Source of the DNA: Paludibacteraceae bacterium
Lineage (GTDB): Bacteria; Bacteroidota; Bacteroidia; Bacteroidales; Paludibacteraceae
Assembly (NCBI GenBank): GCA_016285885.1
Contig: JAEERP010000009.1
Location: 1 to 64,000, forward strand
Length of the DNA stretch: 64,000 nucleotides
Direction of reading: 5' to 3'
The translations under genes were made by a program, and so were the position numbers. Numbering within the stretch: position 1 is the stretch's first letter; the number at the start of each line of letters is the position of its first letter. Under the pieces are notes generated by a model. That model ran no database searches and was not told the DNA's origin. It was given only the letters and a program-made list of their open reading frames with translations. Positions 1 to 9,200 of this stretch are shown one piece after another.

Positions 1-539
1 CTTTTAACTCCTTAATTGGCGGCTTGACATGCGGCATTGGCAACGGCATCATGGCGAAAATAGGTGGCCGCAACTTCTGGTCGGGACGTCCACAACAATA
101 CTGTGGTCCGGATATGGACATGTTGCCCCAAAAGGTGGTCACAGAAAAACAATTGGCAAATGAGTCTAAACCGAACTTTGCAGCTGACGAAGGAGGTGAT
201 TATTCAGTGTATCGAGGGGTGGATCGAACAACTGGTGAAGTAAAATATATCGGTATTACAGAACGTGATCCACAAGTGAGATGGGCGGAACATCTGAATT
301 CGAATACGCCAAGAGCAGATTTACGATTTGAATTGGTGCCAGATGTCCCTAGAGGAATAAGCAGACTCAATGGCCGTATATGGGAGCAGACGCTCATCAA
401 TCAATATGGTGGCCCGAGGAATGTTCTTTACAATCAAATAAATTCTATTGCTCCCAAGTATTGGAACCAATATAACATTCCACCAGTATCACCAGGTGTA
501 CCACCGGCATCACTACATTTTATTATAAAATCATGGTAA
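1..539 (+). CDS. Rhs protein C-terminal tip, GIY-YIG nuclease toxin (5' partial)
   Basis: The reading frame is open to the left window edge (first full codon at base 3), so this is the 3' end of a larger Rhs/YD-repeat gene. The visible part begins with a glycine-rich pretoxin stretch. It then shows a GIY-YIG-like nuclease domain: SVYRG followed by KYIGIT, an Arg in PQVRWAEH, a Glu in RIWEQTLINQYGG and an Asn in LYNQINSI, the usual spacing of the catalytic Tyr, Arg, Glu and Asn. Such domains form the toxic tips of Bacteroidetes Rhs effectors and would cut nucleic acid in a neighbouring cell. The stop overlaps the next gene's start by 7 bases, as expected for a toxin/immunity pair. The delivery part of the protein lies outside the window. 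Confidence 0.85.
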   Translation, partial: FNSLIGGLTCGIGNGIMAKIGGRNFWSGRPQQYCGPDMDMLPQKVVTEKQLANESKPNFAADEGGDYSVYRGVDRTTGEVKYIGITERDPQVRWAEHLNSNTPRADLRFELVPDVPRGISRLNGRIWEQTLINQYGGPRNVLYNQINSIAPKYWNQYNIPPVSPGVPPASLHFIIKSW

Positions 540-1024
540 AACGAGTAAAAAGCACAAAAGTCGGGGATGTGTTCGAAGTCCCTATTTCACCAACGGAGAA
601 ACGTTATATGCAATATGTTGTCAGTGATTTGACCCAGTTGAATAGCGACGTGCTTAGAATATTTAAGCGCGTTTATCCGATAGATGAGAAGCCAGACATA
701 GAGCAGATTGTCAACGACGAAGTTGATTATTATACGCATGGTGATTCTAGATATGGCATAAAGATGGATGCATGGACGCTGTACGGGAATACTAATAATG
801 TCGGCAATTATAGCAATGTATGGTTTAAATGCAAACGAGATTACGCGGATAAAAAAAGAAATGATGACTGGTATGTATGGAAAATAGGAGGTGATCATAT
901 TTGGATGGATATAAAAGAGATAAAAAAACTAGGAGCTCATTTGGGTCTGGTAAACCCATACATGTCCATTTTGCATCGAATAAAAACCGGTCATGAAGAA
1001 GGAATATTTGCTGATTACGAATAA
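533..1024 (+). CDS. Probable immunity protein for the GIY-YIG Rhs toxin (Imm26-like)
   Basis: This 163-residue soluble protein has no signal peptide or membrane segment, which fits a cytoplasmic antidote to a nuclease. Its N-terminus (VGDVFEVPISPTEKRYMQYVV) followed by a VLRIFKRVY strand resembles the Imm26 family, whose members often open with a GD.FE.P motif. Its ATG lies inside the last codons of the toxin (7-base overlap), so the two are probably translationally coupled. The family name rests on recognition by eye; the immunity role rests mainly on position. It is followed after about 175 bases by a strong terminator hairpin that ends this module. Confidence 0.7.
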   Translation: MVKRVKSTKVGDVFEVPISPTEKRYMQYVVSDLTQLNSDVLRIFKRVYPIDEKPDIEQIVNDEVDYYTHGDSRYGIKMDAWTLYGNTNNVGNYSNVWFKCKRDYADKKRNDDWYVWKIGGDHIWMDIKEIKKLGAHLGLVNPYMSILHRIKTGHEEGIFADYE

Positions 1025-1199
1025 CGTTTAAAGCGTACGATAGAAAGGCCTTGTGAGGAAGTGTGATGATTCAAGATTAAAGAATTCATTCTATGGTGTG
1101 GTTTATCCTGCAAAAATGATCCTTTTTAGAATGAAAAACGGGTATTTCTATGGTACTACTCCCCGATTTGAATAGCAGATTAATTTTAAATTAGTAGCA
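1025..1199. other. AT-rich spacer after the first immunity gene
   Basis: No ORF or convincing promoter is visible between the immunity stop and the terminator hairpin. The last part (around 1175-1199) resembles the sequence preceding the other two hairpins in this locus, so it belongs to the repeated module end. Confidence 0.5.
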
Positions 1200-1244
1200 G
1201 CGACCGAGCAATTTCCCGTAATGGGGCGGCTCGGTCGCTTTTTT
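1200..1244 (+). terminator. Rhs module terminator, copy 1
   Basis: A perfect 10-bp stem (GCGACCGAGC at 1200-1209, GCTCGGTCGC at 1229-1238) encloses a 19-base loop and is followed by six T. The same hairpin recurs after the other two immunity genes (3156 and 5268), so it marks the end of each toxin/immunity unit. Confidence 0.85.
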
Positions 1245-2600
1245 GTTTTAGGGGAGGGGAAATGCAACTATGAAAAAGAGGTCTACGCCAGTGGTGTGAA
1301 CCGCGAAATTCACTATCTTTACGGCGGTAACGGCTTGGCGGGCATCTATGTCAGGACGGACGGGAAAGATACCTTGTTCGCTGCGGTGACCGACCGCCAG
1401 AACTCCCTCACAGCGGTGATGGACGTCGCTACCGGCAAGGTGGAGAAGTTTTCCTACAAGCCATGGGGCATGCGCCGCAACCCCGCGAACTGGAGCGAGA
1501 ACGTCGTGACGGACTACCCAGCCCGCTTCTCGCGCGGATACTGCATGCACGAGCACCTGCCGCAGCTCGGGCTCATCAACATGGGCGGCCGCGTCTTCGA
1601 CGAGCGCACCAACCAGTTCCTCAGCCCCGACCCATACCGTCAGGCGCCCGAATCTTGGCTGAACTGCAACCGCTTCGGCTACTGCATGGGGAATCCTGTG
1701 ATGTATACGGATCCGGAAGGAGAAATCGTTTGGTGGGTTCCTGTACTCATTGGTGCATTAATAGGCTCATATTCTGGTGGTGTTATGGCTAATGATGGGC
1801 AGAAAAATCCATTCAAGTGGGACTATAGTTCCGGCAAAACATGGGGATATATGGCTGGTGGTGCAGTCGCAGGTGGCGTAAGCGGATTCCTCGGTGGGGC
1901 GGTCGCTGCATCCGGTGCACCTTTCGCAAACACGTGTGGCCTCATGGCTTCGTCATTTACCAACTCAGTTTTGACCAATCTTTACACTGGCGGGCAAACG
2001 CCTGTGTCGATTAATTTCGGATTCGGTTCTTACGATTTCACCAATAATTCGTTCGGGTTTCTTGGAAAGAAAGGCAATACGGCTTTGGAGAATGTTGGAT
2101 ATGCTTTTGGAGCGATGGCGAATGTCCAAGATGCATTTTCTTTTATAAAGGGAGGTGGAGAAAACATTAAAGTAAATTCAGCAAGTACGAAAGGTGACCA
2201 CGAATGGTGGGGACATAGCTCTATTACTGACAAAAATGATGAAACCATAATTTCAGTTGGACCTGTTGGCGCAGTAGAAAAAAGCAATAGTTTATCGGAA
2301 ACGTGGAAAGCCTCCATAAAGTTTGCAAATAAAGAATGGCCTTCATATGTAGGCGAAAAAGGAACATGGTCAATTAAACTGTATAATGTCAGTAAAAGTG
2401 CTTTGAAAAATTATGTGGCTGGTAAAACCCGTTGGGATTTATTGCTTAATAGTTGTGTTGGGCATACTACAAGAGGGTTATGGTCTGCAGGAATTCCAAC
2501 TATATATGCATTCCATCCTCACATGTTAGATTTCCAACTATTTGTCAGACAGATAGGAATAAATGCAAGTCCGTATCTATATCAAATACCAAATAAATGA
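1221..2600 (+). CDS. Orphan Rhs core fragment with C-terminal toxin, possible permuted NlpC/P60-like fold
   Basis: About the first 170 codons encode the end of an Rhs core domain (INMGGRVFDERTNQFLSPDP, ending GNPVMYTDPEGE), nearly identical in DNA to the core fragment at 3252. The sequence then switches abruptly to an AT-richer unique tip. The tip has a glycine-rich hydrophobic pretoxin region (about residues 170-260) and a terminal domain with a His in WWGHSSI and a Cys in LLLNSCVGHTTRGLW. His before Cys, followed by a helix-like stretch, recalls permuted papain/NlpC-P60 folds; this is an inference. The first ATG lies inside the upstream hairpin and has no clear RBS, and the other cassette has a stop in the same frame. 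This is therefore probably a silent cassette that must recombine into an intact rhs gene. Confidence 0.75.
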   Translation: MGRLGRFFVLGEGKCNYEKEVYASGVNREIHYLYGGNGLAGIYVRTDGKDTLFAAVTDRQNSLTAVMDVATGKVEKFSYKPWGMRRNPANWSENVVTDYPARFSRGYCMHEHLPQLGLINMGGRVFDERTNQFLSPDPYRQAPESWLNCNRFGYCMGNPVMYTDPEGEIVWWVPVLIGALIGSYSGGVMANDGQKNPFKWDYSSGKTWGYMAGGAVAGGVSGFLGGAVAASGAPFANTCGLMASSFTNSVLTNLYTGGQTPVSINFGFGSYDFTNNSFGFLGKKGNTALENVGYAFGAMANVQDAFSFIKGGGENIKVNSASTKGDHEWWGHSSITDKNDETIISVGPVGAVEKSNSLSETWKASIKFANKEWPSYVGEKGTWSIKLYNVSKSALKNYVAGKTRWDLLLNSCVGHTTRGLWSAGIPTIYAFHPHMLDFQLFVRQIGINASPYLYQIPNK

Positions 2601-2607
2601 TATCAAT

Positions 2608-3054
2608 ATGAAGAATTTTATGTTTATGGTTATGGTTTCATTGAGTGCAAATTTATTCGCTTGTATTCTTAATTTTAATGAAATACCGAATGAAAACATA
2701 TCTCAATTGGATAAAATGGGGCTTGAAGATTCTCCTTTGTTGAATGAATTTGAAAGTGACTACTTTAACGTGGTTTACAAAGACAGTCTAAATGAATTTG
2801 ATTTTTCTGGAAAGAAAATAGGATTTATACACAGGGGAGCAAAAAGTAACAAAAAAGAATACTTTGATTTGGAGAAAAAAAGATTTAAGCATGGAAATTC
2901 TCCGAATTATGGCGCATTGTATGTTTTTGATGAAGCGCAAAAGAAAGAATCAGGAGGTTATGACGCTGTAATTGTATATTGGAGTAAAGTTAATTATTCC
3001 AAAGAACAAATTATAAAAAAAATTAAAGGCAAATCGTGTAAAAAGAAGCACTGA
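2608..3054 (+). CDS. Probable immunity lipoprotein for orphan toxin 1
   Basis: The frame is open from 2563, but the ATG at 2608 gives a typical export signal: a short basic start, a hydrophobic run (MFMVMVSLSANL) and a lipobox-like LFAC, so I prefer that start. The product is about 148 residues, Lys-rich at the end (KGKSCKKKH), and matches no family I recognise. It starts 7 bases after the toxin stop, the position of an immunity gene in Rhs modules. Export to the periplasm or membrane would suit a toxin that attacks the cell envelope, which agrees with the tentative NlpC/P60-like reading of the partner toxin. Confidence 0.6.
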   Translation: MKNFMFMVMVSLSANLFACILNFNEIPNENISQLDKMGLEDSPLLNEFESDYFNVVYKDSLNEFDFSGKKIGFIHRGAKSNKKEYFDLEKKRFKHGNSPNYGALYVFDEAQKKESGGYDAVIVYWSKVNYSKEQIIKKIKGKSCKKKH

Positions 3055-3125
3055 AGTCTGTGTGATTTTTCCCTCCCAAAAAACGTAAATAGATAAGATG
3101 CATTAAGGTGTCTATCCTCAATACA

Positions 3126-3198
3126 ATTAGCAAATCTCTTTATTAATTAGAAGTGGCGGCCGAGCAAGTTCCCGTAATGGGGCGGCTCGGTCGCTTTT
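3126..3198 (+). repeat. 73-bp direct repeat, left copy, includes module terminator copy 2
   Basis: These 73 bases recur at 5238-5310 with one mismatch (A/G before TTCCCGTAATGG). They contain the same hairpin as copy 1 (GCGGCCGAGC at 3156-3165, GCTCGGTCGC at 3185-3194, one G-T pair) followed by four T. The two copies bracket the third toxin/immunity cassette exactly. Confidence 0.85.
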
Positions 3199-3251
3199 GT
3201 GTTTAGAGGGAGGGGAAATACTGCTATGAGAAAGAGGTCTACGCCAATGGT

Positions 3252-4610
3252 GTGAACCGCGAAATTCACTATCTTTACGGCGGTAACGGCTTGGCGGGCA
3301 TCTATGTCAAGACTGCGGGGAAGGACACCCTTTTCGCCGCGGTGACCGACCGTCAGAACTCCCTCACAGCGGTGATGGACGCCGCTACCGGCAAGATTGA
3401 GAAGTTTTCCTACAAGCCTTGGGGTATGCGCCGCAACCCTGCGAACTGGAGCGAGAATGTCGTGACCGACTACACGTCCCGTTTCTCCCGTGGTTACTGC
3501 ATGCATGAGCATATGCCACAGCTCGGGCTCATCAACATGGGTGGCCGTATCTTCGACGAGCGCACCAACCAGTTCCTCAGCGCAGACCCATACCGACAGG
3601 CGCCCGAATCGTGGCTGAACTGCAACCGCTTCGGCTACTGCATGGGGAATCCTGTGATGTACACGGACCCAGACGGGGAGGAAATTAACTCTTACTATGA
3701 TTACTCTTCGTCGAACTGTGGATTCGCTCCCACCAATAGTTATACACCGACTGTTTATGGGCTTCAAAATGGTAGTGAAATTTACGGATACACGTCATTC
3801 AATAACCAGTATGGGTTATATTCAGCAACATCTTCCATCTTGAACTCGAATTGTGACTACACATCAATTTATGCTTCAAGTAATCCAGTCAATAATATGT
3901 CATCTTATATCAGTGCACAACAATCAATAGATCGTGCGTATGCGCATCTCCAACAAGGAATCCAAAATGCGATTGCGTGCGCTAATGCGACAGCTACGAA
4001 TGCCCAGACCGTAAGTGTTTCGCTCGGACAATCAGGAAGAGGTGTAAATCCGCTGACCATAACTGGTATGCCAAGCAATTCGGGGGCAACGCAATCGACA
4101 ATTGACTACTCCGCAGGAACATATCTATTGTGTAGTATAATAGGGAACACGGCAAATAGTTTTGAGGGATTGAAATCTGGCATGAATGGGTCAGGTGGAT
4201 CGATCGGCTATTCAAAAAACGTGGGATTCAAGTACTATGAGGCAAAGGCAAGTTATGGGGGAAATGGATTCTTCGGGAATCAATACATCTCGACAGTTCA
4301 ACTTAAGAATATGGCACAGTGGTTCGGTAGAATCGGAACAGTTGGCACTGTAAGTATGTCTGGATATAATATTTATCAAGGGGTTAAAAAAGATGGCAAT
4401 ACTTTTGGTATAAATGCTCAGCGAGCTACTGTGAGATCTGTTGGGAGTTGGGCTGGTGCTGTTGCGGGAGGGAAAATAGGTGTGATGGTAGGTGGTCCAA
4501 TATGTCCACCATGGGGATCTCTCGTTTTGGGTACAACATTCGCAGTTATTGGAGGATTGGGAGGTGAATATCTCTTCAATTCTGGTTTTGATTACTATAT
4601 AAACTATTAA
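3252..4610 (+). CDS. Orphan Rhs core fragment with C-terminal glycine-zipper (pore-forming-like) toxin
   Basis: The frame is open from 3207, just after an in-frame TAG at 3204 that sits where the first cassette reads through; the first usable start is GTG 3252. The Rhs core end (about 140 residues, to GNPVMYTDPDGE) is almost identical to that at 1294-1710. The unique tip is Ser/Asn/Tyr-rich, without obvious catalytic motifs, and ends in a Gly/Ala-rich hydrophobic segment (SWAGAVAGGKIGVMVGG, then a second run FAVIGGLGGEYLF). Such glycine-zipper hairpins occur in membrane-inserting toxins. The next gene encodes a multi-pass membrane protein, the usual immunity form for pore-formers. No promoter or RBS is apparent, so it is probably a silent donor cassette. 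Confidence 0.72.
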   Translation: MNREIHYLYGGNGLAGIYVKTAGKDTLFAAVTDRQNSLTAVMDAATGKIEKFSYKPWGMRRNPANWSENVVTDYTSRFSRGYCMHEHMPQLGLINMGGRIFDERTNQFLSADPYRQAPESWLNCNRFGYCMGNPVMYTDPDGEEINSYYDYSSSNCGFAPTNSYTPTVYGLQNGSEIYGYTSFNNQYGLYSATSSILNSNCDYTSIYASSNPVNNMSSYISAQQSIDRAYAHLQQGIQNAIACANATATNAQTVSVSLGQSGRGVNPLTITGMPSNSGATQSTIDYSAGTYLLCSIIGNTANSFEGLKSGMNGSGGSIGYSKNVGFKYYEAKASYGGNGFFGNQYISTVQLKNMAQWFGRIGTVGTVSMSGYNIYQGVKKDGNTFGINAQRATVRSVGSWAGAVAGGKIGVMVGGPICPPWGSLVLGTTFAVIGGLGGEYLFNSGFDYYINY

Positions 4611-4612
4611 GC

Positions 4613-5173
4613 ATGAAGGTAAATATCTCATATATCAGTTCTCTGGTGTTGTGGACATTATATGCCATTGACAATAGTATATCTCATGCCATAGGGTATC
4701 CTATAAAGAAAGTATACGTTTTTTTATATAACCATTGTTCTTTCGTGAAAAAACAACTCGAGAAACAAGGATTCAAATCTTCAAAAGATATAGATGATAA
4801 CTATATTCCTTATGCGGAAAATATGAATCCATATAGATCCTTTTTTGTCGAAATGCATATAATGGTACTCTACTTTTTTTTCATCAATGGATGTATCATA
4901 TCTATTTCTAATGGATTGCTAAACTATGACATACCAAGAATCATTCCTACCCCCTATGATTGGTATGCTCTGCTATTTGTTGTTATAGTTAGTGCGATAT
5001 TATGTTGCTACTTTGTGTTTCATAAAGATAGATTTAAATCCTATTTTAATCATTTTGATAAGTGGGATAAGAATAAGCAATTAAAAATGAGATGGTTGGG
5101 ATTTGGAATTGTCCTTTTTTGTTGGGTGTTCCATTGGAGTGCGGTAATCATTTTCCTTTCAGATAAAAACTAA
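4613..5173 (+). CDS. Probable polytopic membrane immunity protein for orphan toxin 2
   Basis: This 186-residue protein starts 2 bases after the toxin stop. It has hydrophobic segments near residues 3-25, 82-103, 116-138 and 160-181, separated by charged loops, suggesting about four transmembrane helices. I recognise no named family. Colicin-type pore-formers are neutralised by small inner-membrane proteins of this kind, so position and topology together support an immunity role. The coding sequence is AT-rich, unlike the Rhs core but like the tips, consistent with horizontal origin of toxin and antidote as a unit. Confidence 0.65.
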   Translation: MKVNISYISSLVLWTLYAIDNSISHAIGYPIKKVYVFLYNHCSFVKKQLEKQGFKSSKDIDDNYIPYAENMNPYRSFFVEMHIMVLYFFFINGCIISISNGLLNYDIPRIIPTPYDWYALLFVVIVSAILCCYFVFHKDRFKSYFNHFDKWDKNKQLKMRWLGFGIVLFCWVFHWSAVIIFLSDKN

Positions 5174-5237
5174 ATGAGGTGATTTATATGCGGGTTGTGG
5201 CTTTTATTTTTAAAGCTTATATGAATATGGGTTATAG

Positions 5238-5312
5238 ATTAGCAAATCTCTTTATTAATTAGAAGTGGCGGCCGAGCAGGTTCCCGTAATGGGGCGGCTC
5301 GGTCGCTTTTTT
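5238..5312 (+). repeat. 73-bp direct repeat, right copy, with module terminator copy 3
   Basis: This is the second copy of the repeat at 3126-3198. It includes the hairpin (5268-5277 with 5297-5306) and a run of six T to 5312. After it the similarity stops and no further Rhs core follows, so it marks the right end of the Rhs locus. Confidence 0.85.
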
Positions 5313-5373
5313 GCGGAATTTACAAGATAGTAAATCGTCAAATAGTAAATGCCCGAATATAACCTCCGCAATG

Positions 5374-6120
5374 TTATCCCACGTTCTCTTCGCAGGCTCT
5401 TCCCCTTAAAGAAGATAAAACATGGCAGGCGATGAAGTTGCCGAAGGTGGCGGGCATGTATGAGATCGTGCCGACGGTGGAGACCTTGTTCTGCTCCTCC
5501 ACCATCATGACCGCCTTTTCGTCGGGTAATTCGGAACTGAAGACCACCTTAAAGCCTTTTCGGATACCCATTTTGCCTAAACGCTTGCGGACAGCCTTCG
5601 CCAGGGTGCAATTGTAGGATTTGGAGATATCCGCGATCTGGATCTTCGTGATGTCGCTCTTGGCCCCTGCACCCATCGAGGAGATAAGCGGGAGGTGACG
5701 TTCCAGGGCGCATTGGATCAGGAACACTTTGGGAGATAGCGTGTCGATGGCATCCACCACAAAATCATAGTGCGCTTCGTCCAGTAGCTGCGGAGTAAGC
5801 TCATCCTTCAGGAAGATGGTGTGTACGTGTAGCTTCAGTTCTGGATTGATGTCCAGGAGGCGTTTCGCCAGCACTTCGGTCTTATCCATCCCCAGCGTGG
5901 AGTGCAGGGCCACCAACTGTCGGTTGATATTGCTTTCATTCACCTTGTCGCCATCCACGATGGTGAGTTCACCGACACCGCCCCGCACGAGCATCTCCGC
6001 AGCGTAAGCGCCGACACCGCCGACACCCACTACCAAGACATGTTTCTTCCCTAGCGAGGCCATCGTCTGCTCCCCAAGCAGCAGCCTTGTCCTTATCTGC
6101 CATTCCTTCTCCATATTCAA
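5374..6120 (-). CDS. tcdA: tRNA threonylcarbamoyladenosine dehydratase
   Basis: This 248-residue E1-like enzyme (TcdA/CsdL) cyclises t6A at position 37 of ANN-decoding tRNAs in an ATP-dependent reaction. Visible motifs are the ATP-binding GVGGVGAYAAEML near residue 33, the nucleotide-contact SNINRQ, the acidic DAIDTLSPK and the family segment SMGAGAKSDITKIQ. Length matches the family. The start may be MNMEKEW or the second Met. It stands alone on the minus strand between the Rhs locus and the CotH genes, with a -7 box about 17 bases upstream. Confidence 0.92.
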   Translation of the reverse strand: MNMEKEWQIRTRLLLGEQTMASLGKKHVLVVGVGGVGAYAAEMLVRGGVGELTIVDGDKVNESNINRQLVALHSTLGMDKTEVLAKRLLDINPELKLHVHTIFLKDELTPQLLDEAHYDFVVDAIDTLSPKVFLIQCALERHLPLISSMGAGAKSDITKIQIADISKSYNCTLAKAVRKRLGKMGIRKGFKVVFSSELPDEKAVMMVEEQNKVSTVGTISYMPATFGNFIACHVLSSLRGRACEENVG

Positions 6121-6136
6121 AAACTATGTATGGGGG

Positions 6137-6144
6137 CAAAGTTA
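6137..6144 (-). promoter_or_regulatory. -7 box of tcdA
   Basis: On the minus strand this reads TAACTTTG, a match to the Bacteroidetes TAnnTTTG element, 17 bases before the tcdA start. No clear -33 element was seen. Confidence 0.5.
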
Positions 6145-6215
6145 GCAAATAATCGTCTTAACGACATCCTTCTTCCCTTCCATCGATACGCGTATCAGAG
6201 AATTTTGTGGAGGAA

Positions 6216-6250
6216 CAAAAAAATGGGGGCGCAAGAATCTCGCACCCCCA
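6216..6250 (-). terminator. Terminator after the first CotH gene
   Basis: On the minus strand a stem of about 12 bp (TGGGGGTGCGA pairing with TTGCGCCCCCA, one G-T pair inside) is followed by seven T. It lies 23 bases beyond the stop of the 1237-residue CotH protein. Confidence 0.85.
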
Positions 6251-6272
6251 CAAATTCCGGCAAACGGTCTCT

Positions 6273-9200
6273 CTATTCCTTGATGATCGTCTCCATGTAT
6301 GTCTCCTTCCCTGTGATGATCTCCATATGGTAAATACCAGAAGGGAACTTCTTCAGACTGAGTGAGGAAGATGGGTTCATCTTATCGTATACATTCAGCA
6401 ATCGACCCAGATTGTCATAAAGGAAGATATCGATGGATTCAGCGTTTTTCACCCTAACATTCACGAAGTCGGATGTCGGGTTAGGGTATACGGAGATAGG
6501 GCTCAAGTCATCTTGTTCAACCTCTTCCACCTCGGTAACGATGGAGTAACATTCATCGGAGTCGCATACGCGTGAGCTGTTTGCGAGACCTGGGGTTGGG
6601 TAGAAGACCCGTCCGTCCGAGCATTCGCCGAAGGTAACCCACTGATTGCCTCCGTCTCGTGAAAGGCCATAAGATCTGTTCTCGTCCACATAATCGTAGT
6701 TCACCTCATTGACAGCATATACATCCTCTCCGCAAACCATGTTAATGCCTATATATGAGTCGTTGGCGTTCTTTAGTTTGAATCCTACGTGTAGTGGACC
6801 ACGGTAAGCCAAGTTGTCCGCCCAGATAAGCACCCTAGACTTAGGCAATACTTTTGTCTCTTCATATCCGTAAGGGATCATGTACTTGGTCGCTTTTTGG
6901 ATTTGGTCTGTTAGATACAAGCCGGCAAGGTTCACTGTCTCGTCGCCATCGTTGTAGATCTCGAACCAGTCGGAGTAGTTGCCGAACTCGTCGGTGGTTC
7001 CACCCTTCTTGTTAGATGCGCAGATTTCGTTGATGAGGATCCTAGGCTGCTCGCAGTCGCTGAGTTTCTTGAATACCGCGATCAATTTGATGTCCGTTTG
7101 TACGGTTGTGCGGAATATAGGATCAGTGGAGATATATTCTCCGGAGACGCTGTTCTTTGTTGCTTGTTCATCGTAGACGATGGCCTCTTCGAAGAAGAGT
7201 TTCAGGTCGGAACTCTCGGCCTCGTGTTGGTGTACTTCTACGGCAAATACATTTTTCCCTTTTTTCAGGTATGAGCTTGGGATAACCACGATCTCGGTGG
7301 AATCGTTGGCCCATATGTCAGCGAACTGGGTGCCCTTCAAGTCGCTATCATCTATGTTGCTGACCCTTACCTTCTTGCCGTTCACATAGAGGATGTAGGC
7401 ATCATCGTATGTGATGCGGGAGACAATGGCCCTGATGTTGTCCACGCTCTCTAAATTGAAAGTGCTTCTGAAGTAGACGGTAGCGTAGTGCGCCCCTTCC
7501 GATCCACTCGTGATCACCGTATTGAAACCAGCGTTGTTATCGTCTTTATATCCCATTACGCCTGAGCCCGACAACCAAGAGGAGTCGTTAAATGAAGTGG
7601 TTCTCCAATCAGTCTCCTCTATTCCCTTCTTGGAAGTATAGTATTTCCACATTCTGGTGTGTGTGTATTCCAGTCCGGTGGTATCGATAGGGTCTTCTGC
7701 GACGGTTGGGGTGGATCCCCCATCGCTTTTCCATCCGAGGAATCTGTAACCCAAAGGGGCCACTGCTTCGAGTTTCAACTCTTTATCCGTGAAGTACTTA
7801 CCAGACAAGGACGACGCAGGAATAAGTTCATCATTCATTAAGATACGGCCAGCTGGCATATTGGAGGCCAACTGCATGCTTACCAAATCTTTACCGTCAA
7901 GTTCAGGGAAATTCTTTTTCTCCTTCATTTGCTCGTAGATCTTGCCCGGTCTTTGCTTGATGAAATTCAGCATGTCACTACCCGACACATCATTGCCATT
8001 GAAGGTGGCACAATACTCGTTGCGAACCAATGCGTGGATACTATCCCAAATAGGTTTTATGGAATCATATTTTAGTGATGTGCCCAAGTGGATCAGATAT
8101 TTGTTCAGGAACTTCTCCCTGAAAGTGCTATTTTTCATTAGGCTGGAGAAAATAATGGTCTTCCACTTCGTATCCTCCGTGAATCCCAGCTTGTTATCTC
8201 CATTGCCCCAATTATAGTATGCGCCCTCTCCCTTTGCCCATTTGAACATATCCATGTTAGGGGTACAGTAGTTGTGATCACTCTCGCCGTAAAGGCCCAA
8301 TCCGAAGTCGGTGTCGAAGGAGATCCAGCGGAACCGTCCATTGTTGCGCTCCCTCCAGATCTTGCAGTTGTTTGCCGGCCAATCGGTGTTCACGATGAAC
8401 TGTTCGAAAATCTGGTAGTTCATATACTCATCCATATCCATCATCTTGGATGCCTTCTCGTAATAGTCGCTGGCATTCGGATCATTCTGCGAAAGGAAAT
8501 TAACGAGGTCGTTGTAGGCGTCCATCGTTCCGCATGTCGCATAGATTCCGTCCTTATTGGTGATCTCTATCACATCGATATCTTTGTTGCTCAATCCGAA
8601 GTTTGTCTCCACGAATGCCTTGTTTGTACGCTCCCGCAGTCCCATCAGGCCCCGATATTTTCCATTCAGGTAGAATGCTACCGGTTGGTAGGCTTGGTAA
8701 TCGATTCCCAGGCCCTTCGCGATGTTCTGCATGAAGCCATCACGGCAACGGACGTATCCGTCTTCATGTCCGTTTCCTCCGTTCCGTAATTGCAAAGACT
8801 TATATTCCTTACATTCTTTGTCGGCGAAGAAAGCATATTCGAGCTTCCCGTTCTTCGAACCCATTCTATTCCCTGCCTTTATCTTCAGGGACTTCGTGTT
8901 GTATTGGCGTGAGCATCCTCCCATTACGGCGATGTCCACTTCGTGTGATATCATACGCTTGTTGTCCACGAAATACTCGAAGTTGGCCGGGCGGGCCCAA
9001 TCCATTATGTAATTCAGTTTCCTACTCTTGTCGAGGCAACTTGTGGTAGGATAATCGCTATCTGGATTGTCCGGATCACCGTCCGTGTAGATTCCTTTCA
9101 GATCATCATATAGATTATCCGGGTCAGTCACGATGGATACGATAGGTAGGTTGGATGTACCGCACTTGTACTGTGGAGCGTTTTCGAAGATGAATGTGCC

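Noticed and set aside
1463-1792. 109-codon ORF inside the orphan Rhs core
   Set aside because: It is an out-of-frame reading of the GC-rich Rhs core, with the real frame clearly homologous.
1-5313. Prophage or integrative element
   Set aside because: No integrase, structural phage or conjugation genes and no tRNA-borne attachment repeat; the repeats are fully explained by the Rhs modules.
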